A stretch of 64,000 bases of DNA from Limimaricola sp027213785 (GTDB lineage Bacteria > Pseudomonadota > Alphaproteobacteria > Rhodobacterales > Rhodobacteraceae): NCBI RefSeq assembly GCF_050847355.1, contig NZ_CP193755.1, positions 3,100,001 through 3,164,000 on the forward strand, read 5' to 3'. The position numbers and the translations under genes are program-made. This document shows positions 60,027 to 64,000 of the stretch, piece after piece. Within the stretch, counting starts at the first letter, position 1. The number at the start of each line of letters is the position of its first letter. The notes beneath the pieces were generated by a model. It made no database searches and was not told the DNA's origin. It saw only the letters and a program-made list of their open reading frames with translations.

Positions 60027-60624
60027 GACAGGCCCGCAATTTCTCGACGGCTTGGGCCCGGTGGCTCATAGCGTTCTTGTCCGAGGAATCCATCTCGGCG
60101 AAGGTGATGTCATGCCCATCCGGCATGAATATCGGGTCGTAGCCATGGCCCCGCGCACCGCGCATCGGCCAGACGACCTGCCCTTCGGCGAAGCCCTCGA
60201 AAACTTCTTCATGCCCGTCGGGCCAGCACAGCACCAGCGTGCAGCAGAACCGGGCGCGATGCGGGGCAGGGCGGCCGCTCGCTTCCAGCTCGCGATGAAC
60301 CCGCTCCATGGCGATATCGAAATCGCGGCCATTCCCGGTCTCGGCCCAATCCGCGGTATGAACCCCGGGGCGACCATCGAGGTCGAAGACCTCAAGGCCG
60401 CTGTCATCGGCCAATGCCGGAATGCCCGTCGCGGCCACGGCGGCGCGGGCCTTGATCCGGGCATTGCCGACGAAACTGTGCTCGGTCTCTTCGGGTTCGG
60501 GCAGGCCGTGATCGGCATTGCCGGTCACGGTCACCCCCAACGGCCCGAGCAGGGCGCGGAATTCCTCCAGCTTGCCGGCATTGTGTGTCGCCACGACCAG
60601 CGATTTCTCGGTGAAGCGCCGCAT
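60016..60624 (-). CDS. rdgB: dITP/XTP pyrophosphatase RdgB (HAM1 family)
   Basis: The 202-residue enzyme removes deaminated purine nucleotides. Motifs are 'VVATHNAGKLEEFRALL', 'ADDSGLEVFDLDGRPGVHTADW' (in parts), and 'GYDPIFMPDGHD' with 'SHRAQAVEKL' at the end. Its ATG shares a base with the rph stop. Confidence 0.95.
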   Translation of the reverse strand: MRRFTEKSLVVATHNAGKLEEFRALLGPLGVTVTGNADHGLPEPEETEHSFVGNARIKARAAVAATGIPALADDSGLEVFDLDGRPGVHTADWAETGNGRDFDIAMERVHRELEASGRPAPHRARFCCTLVLCWPDGHEEVFEGFAEGQVVWPMRGARGHGYDPIFMPDGHDITFAEMDSSDKNAMSHRAQAVEKLRACLGE

Positions 60625-61331
60625 CAGGCGGTCGCCTGCAACTGCGCCCGGGCCAGCTCGGCGCAGCCCGCTTCGGCAAGATCCAGAAGCTGGGTCATCT
60701 GCTCGCGCGAAAAGGTCGAGCCCTCGGCCGACATCTGCACCTCGATCAGCTTCGACCCGATCATGACGAAGTTGCCATCGACACCGGCCTCGCTGTCCTC
60801 GGGATAGTCGAGATCGAGGACCGGCTGCCCGGCATAGAGCCCGCAGCTCACCGCCGAGACCGGATCGCCGAGTGGGTCGGACTTCACCAGCCCGGCGCTC
60901 ATCAGCTTTTGCACCGCGAGCTTCATTGCGACCCAACCGCCGGTGATCGAAGCGCAGCGCGTGCCGCCATCGGCCTGGATAACGTCGCAATCGATGGTGA
61001 TCTGCCGCTCGCCGAGCGCGTGGAAGTCGACCCCGGCGCGCAGGCTGCGGCCGATCAGACGCTGGATCTCCTGGGTGCGGCCCGACTGCTTGTCCTTGGC
61101 CTCACGTCGCATCCGGCTGTTCGTGGCACGCGGCAGCATGCCGTATTCGGCGGTGACCCAGCCCTGGCCGGAATTGCGCTTGAACGGCGGCACCCGCTCT
61201 TCGACCGTGGCGGTGCAGATCACCTGGGTATCCCCCATGCGGATCAGGCAGGAGCCTTCCGCATGGCGGTTGAAGCCCGTTTCGATCTCGACGGCGCGCA
61301 GCGCGTCGGGGGTCCGGCCGGAGGGGCGCAT
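60624..61331 (-). CDS. rph: Ribonuclease PH
   Basis: The 235-residue phosphorolytic exonuclease trims tRNA 3' ends. It begins 'MRPSGRTPDALRAVEIETGF', has 'RMGDTQVICTATVEE' and 'QADGGTRCASITGGWVA', and 'DLDYPEDSEAGVDGNFVM' near the C-terminus. It diverges from hrcA and leads the rph-rdgB-hemW operon. Confidence 0.96.
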   Translation of the reverse strand: MRPSGRTPDALRAVEIETGFNRHAEGSCLIRMGDTQVICTATVEERVPPFKRNSGQGWVTAEYGMLPRATNSRMRREAKDKQSGRTQEIQRLIGRSLRAGVDFHALGERQITIDCDVIQADGGTRCASITGGWVAMKLAVQKLMSAGLVKSDPLGDPVSAVSCGLYAGQPVLDLDYPEDSEAGVDGNFVMIGSKLIEVQMSAEGSTFSREQMTQLLDLAEAGCAELARAQLQATA

Positions 61332-61467
61332 GGTCTCATCCTTTCATATGTCGGGCTTGCGCATACGCCTTGCAGGCCACAAATCCAAGGCCGGCATGGG
61401 GCCGCATTGACCTCCTGCCGGTGCCGCCCTTACTGTGCCGTGCCCCCAGACAGGACCCAAACCCGCG

Positions 61468-62532
61468 ATGCCAGACAGATCGCCCCGAATCGAGGATATG
61501 AACGACCGCTCCCGCGAGGTGTTCCGCCGCGTGGTCGAGGGTTATCTCGAAACCGGCGCCCCGGTCGGATCGCGCACGCTGACCCGGCACATGTCGGAAA
61601 AGGTCTCCGCCGCCACCATTCGCAACACCATGCAGGATCTCGAACATCTGGGTCTGCTCGGCAGCCCGCATGTCAGCGCCGGGCGGATTCCCACCCAGAC
61701 GGGCCTGCGGATGTTCGTCGACGGGCTTCTCGAGGTCGGCGATCTCGATGGCGAGGACCGCCGCCGCATCGACCAGTCGATGCAGGAGGCCGATGGCGAC
61801 GTGACCACGCTGCTCGACCGGGTCGGACACGCGCTGTCGGGGATCACCCATGGCGCATCGCTGGTGCTGACGCCCAAGCACGAGGCGCCGATCAAGCATG
61901 TCGAATTCGTCTCGCTTTCGCCGGATCGGGCGCTGGTGGTGCTGGTCTTCGCCGATGGCCATGTCGAGAACCGCATCTTCACCCCGCCGGCCGGTCAGAC
62001 GCCTTCCTCGATGCGCGAAGCGGCGAATTTCCTCAACGCCATCGCCGGCGGTCACACGTTGCGCGAACTGGCTGGCGTGATCTCGCGCGAGATCGCGGCC
62101 CGGCGGCAGGAGATCGACCGGCTCGCCGCCGATCTCGTCGAATCGGGCCTCGCCACATGGGTCAATCCGGGCGAGCAGGGCGAACGCCTGATCGTGAGGG
62201 GTCGCGGAAACCTGCTCGGTGGCCCGGGCGAGGAGGCGGATCTGGACCGGATCCGTTTGCTCTTCGACGATCTCGAACGCAAACGTGACATCGCGCAGTT
62301 CCTTGACCTTGCCGAAGAAGGTGACGGGGTGCGGATTTTCATCGGCTCCGAGAACAAGCTTTTCTCACTTTCGGGTTCCTCTCTGGTGGTTTCTCCTTAT
62401 ATGAACGCCGACCGTAAGATCATCGGCGCCGTGGGCGTCATCGGGCCGACCCGTCTCAATTACGGGCGGATCGTGCCCATCGTGGACTACACAGCACAGT
62501 TGGTCGGGCGCCTCGTCTCCGACCGCTCCTGA
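61468..62532 (+). CDS. hrcA: Heat-inducible transcription repressor HrcA
   Basis: The 354-residue repressor has an N-terminal winged helix ('VGSRTLTRHMSEKVSAATIRN', with the helix 'SAATIRNTMQDLEHLG'), and the family motifs 'GSPHVSAGRIPTQTGLR' and 'GVIGPTRLNYGRIVPIVDY'. It represses groESL-type operons at CIRCE elements. No CIRCE element was seen within this window, so its targets lie elsewhere. The ATG at 61468 precedes the usual 'RSREVFRRVVEGYLETG' start. Followed 15 bp later by grpE. Confidence 0.95.
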   Translation: MPDRSPRIEDMNDRSREVFRRVVEGYLETGAPVGSRTLTRHMSEKVSAATIRNTMQDLEHLGLLGSPHVSAGRIPTQTGLRMFVDGLLEVGDLDGEDRRRIDQSMQEADGDVTTLLDRVGHALSGITHGASLVLTPKHEAPIKHVEFVSLSPDRALVVLVFADGHVENRIFTPPAGQTPSSMREAANFLNAIAGGHTLRELAGVISREIAARRQEIDRLAADLVESGLATWVNPGEQGERLIVRGRGNLLGGPGEEADLDRIRLLFDDLERKRDIAQFLDLAEEGDGVRIFIGSENKLFSLSGSSLVVSPYMNADRKIIGAVGVIGPTRLNYGRIVPIVDYTAQLVGRLVSDRS

Positions 62533-62547
62533 AGGGAAAGACGATAG

Positions 62548-63108
62548 ATGGCAGAGCAAGACGAACCGCGCAGCCTCGACGAGCTGGCCGCAGAGGTGGA
62601 CGAGAACGGCGAAGTGAGCGCCGAGGCCGCCGAGGGCTCGGACGATCTCGAGATCCTCAAGCGCGAGCGCGACGAGATCCGCGACCGTTTCATCCGTGCG
62701 CTGGCCGATGCCGAGAACACCCGCAAGCGGGCGGAGCGCGATCGCCGCGAGGCCGAGAACTACGGCGGCTCCAAGCTCGCGCGCGACCTGCTGCCGGTGC
62801 ATGACAACCTCTCACGCGCCCTCGACGCCATCGCCGAGGACCAGCGCGAGGCGCAAAAGGCGCTGATCGAGGGAATCGAGCTGACGATGCGCGAGCTGCT
62901 GAGCGTCTTCAAGAAGCACGGTATCCACCCGATTGACCCGAAGGTGGGCGACAAGTTCGACCCGCAGATGCATCAGGCGATGTTCGAGGCGCCGGTGCCC
63001 GGCACCAAGGCGGGTGAGATCATCCAGGTCGCGGCACAGGGCTTCCTGCTGCATGACCGGCTGCTGCGCCCGGCGCAGGTCGGCGTGTCTTCCTTTAAGG
63101 AAAGCTGA
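62548..63108 (+). CDS. grpE: Nucleotide exchange factor GrpE
   Basis: The 186-residue cochaperone has an acidic disordered start, a long coiled coil ('RDRFIRALADAENTRKRAER'), and the C-terminal beta domain ending 'HDRLLRPAQVGVS'. It releases ADP from DnaK. dnaK and dnaJ are not in the window. A strong terminator follows. Confidence 0.96.
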   Translation: MAEQDEPRSLDELAAEVDENGEVSAEAAEGSDDLEILKRERDEIRDRFIRALADAENTRKRAERDRREAENYGGSKLARDLLPVHDNLSRALDAIAEDQREAQKALIEGIELTMRELLSVFKKHGIHPIDPKVGDKFDPQMHQAMFEAPVPGTKAGEIIQVAAQGFLLHDRLLRPAQVGVSSFKES

Positions 63109-63173
63109 AATTTTCTCGGAACTTGTCCGGTCGACGCGGGTTGAAAGGGCAAGTTCGATTTGAAACGTGATCG

Positions 63174-63206
63174 AAGGCGTGGCCGATGGCCGCGCCTTTC
63201 TTTTTT
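63174..63206 (+). terminator. Rho-independent terminator of hrcA-grpE
   Basis: AAGGCGTGGCC (63174-63184) pairs with GGCCGCGCCTT (63188-63198) with one G-U pair and a three-base loop, followed by TCTTTTTT. The last T belongs to the stop codon of the converging mutS. Confidence 0.9.
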
Positions 63207-64000
63207 CAGCGGTCCCGCGACGCGGGCAGCAGCCCGTGCAACTCGTAGACCAGTTCGAGCGCGGCGCGCGGCGTCAGCTCGTCGGGATGCAGTTCGCGCA
63301 GCCGCGCTTCCACCGCCGAGACCGCCGGCGCGGCGGGTTCCGGAGCGGCGCTCACGGCGGCAAAGAGCGGCAGATCGTCGATCAGCGCCTGCCGCCGCCC
63401 ACCTCCTTCGCGTTCGCCCTGCTCCAGGGCCTGCAGCACCACCCGCGCCCGATCGACCACCGCCGCCGGAAGCCCCGCGAGCCGCGCCACCTGCACGCCG
63501 TAGCTGCGATCGGCACTGCCGCGCCGCACCTCGTGCAGGAAGATCACCTCGCCCTGCCATTCGCGCACCGCGACGGTCGCGGTCGCCACGCCGTCGAGCT
63601 TGGCGGCAAGCTGGGTCATCTCGTGGTAATGGGTGGCGAAGATGCCGCGGCAGCGGTTCACGTCGTGCAGATGCTCCAGCACCGCCCAGGCGATCGAGAG
63701 CCCGTCATAGGTGGCGGTGCCGCGCCCGATCTCGTCGAGGATGACCAAGGCGCGGTCGTCCGCCTGGTTCAGGATCGCCGCCGTTTCGACCATCTCGACC
63801 ATGAAGGTGGAGCGGCCGCGCGCCAGGTCGTCGGAGGCGCCGACGCGGCTGAATATCTGGCTGACCAGACCGATATGGGCCGAGGCCGCGGGCACGTAGC
63901 TGCCGATTTGCGCCAGCACCGCGATCAGCGCGTTCTGCCGCAGGAAGGTCGATTTGCCCGCCATGTTCGGCCCCGTCAGCAGCCAGAGCGGCGCATCGCC
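63206..64000 (-). CDS. mutS: DNA mismatch repair protein MutS (5' part outside window)
   Basis: The visible 264 C-terminal residues contain the ATPase domain from Walker A 'TGPNMAGKSTFLRQ' at the window edge, through 'STFMVEMVETAAIL', Walker B 'LVILDEIGRGTATYDG', 'ATHYHEMTQLA', and 'SYGVQVARLAGLP', the MutS signature. The end has a 'LFAAVSAAPEP' linker and a short C-terminal helical dimerisation segment. It recognises mispairs and recruits MutL. Confidence 0.95.
   Translation of the reverse strand, partial: GDAPLWLLTGPNMAGKSTFLRQNALIAVLAQIGSYVPAASAHIGLVSQIFSRVGASDDLARGRSTFMVEMVETAAILNQADDRALVILDEIGRGTATYDGLSIAWAVLEHLHDVNRCRGIFATHYHEMTQLAAKLDGVATATVAVREWQGEVIFLHEVRRGSADRSYGVQVARLAGLPAAVVDRARVVLQALEQGEREGGGRRQALIDDLPLFAAVSAAPEPAAPAVSAVEARLRELHPDELTPRAALELVYELHGLLPASRDR

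Noticed and set aside
61332..61467. Search for a CIRCE element before hrcA-grpE
   Set aside because: No TTAGCACTC-N9-GAGTGCTAA or close match is present in the rph-hrcA gap.

Overview
The window is a GC-rich, gene-dense stretch of an alphaproteobacterial chromosome, almost certainly from the order Rhodobacterales (Rhodobacter/Roseobacter relatives). The evidence is the RegB/SenC/RegA redox locus next to a kinase-less DivL-type PAS protein, a CtrA box, a cluster of GANTC (CcrM) sites, the tsaE-amgK-murU-addB-addA-trxA gene string, and the rho-mnmE-mnmG-rsmG-parA-parB string with two perfect parS sites. No rRNA, CRISPR array or intact insertion sequence was seen. Genes are packed with many 1, 4 or 8-14 bp overlaps.

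Layout. 1-9.6 kb: cell-wall enzymes (two L,D-transpeptidase-family proteins, a CAP lipoprotein), an RNA uracil-C5 methyltransferase followed by a pair of ABC exporter half-transporters, and a leftward cca-nudL-hslO run. 9.6-17 kb: Nudix, argG, exported msrA, an HD protein with two GT8 glycosyltransferases, ahcY and a ZIP-like membrane protein. 17-24.5 kb: leftward tsaD-gpsA-yciI-EVE, and rightward hemD, a mitofilin-like gene and hemY. 24.5-26.4 kb: tRNA-Thr(CGU) followed by a small decayed island with a broken integrase, an unrecognised Ala/Glu/Lys-rich coiled-coil gene with internal repeats, and a nearly empty stretch. 26.4-31 kb: regA, senC, regB and divL. 31-39.7 kb: tsaE, amgK, murU, addB, addA, trxA. 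39.8-47.8 kb: hslVU (separated by two long perfect palindromes), a phosphoesterase, a lipid kinase, an MFS transporter, and Tim44-domain/mltA/smr genes. 47.9-51.1 kb: secB, then leftward dnaQ, coaE, aroE and maf. 51.1-52.1 kb: probable chromosome origin. 51.5-58.9 kb: hemJ, rho, mnmE, mnmG, rsmG, parA, parB. 58.9-64 kb: hemW, rdgB, rph, hrcA, grpE and the end of mutS.

The most informative part is the origin/centromere region. Between maf and hemJ there are eleven GANTC sites in about 300 bp, TTATCCACG DnaA-type boxes, an AT-rich inverted repeat and an 18-bp direct repeat. The genes on either side point away from it. ParB's two parS targets lie 3-5 kb away, inside mnmG and rsmG, next to parAB. 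Other highlights are the CtrA site in front of divL, the tRNA-Thr island with an overlapping or frameshifted coiled-coil gene, and the twin palindromes between hslV and hslU. All functional statements come from reading the sequence and from family knowledge; no database search was run.
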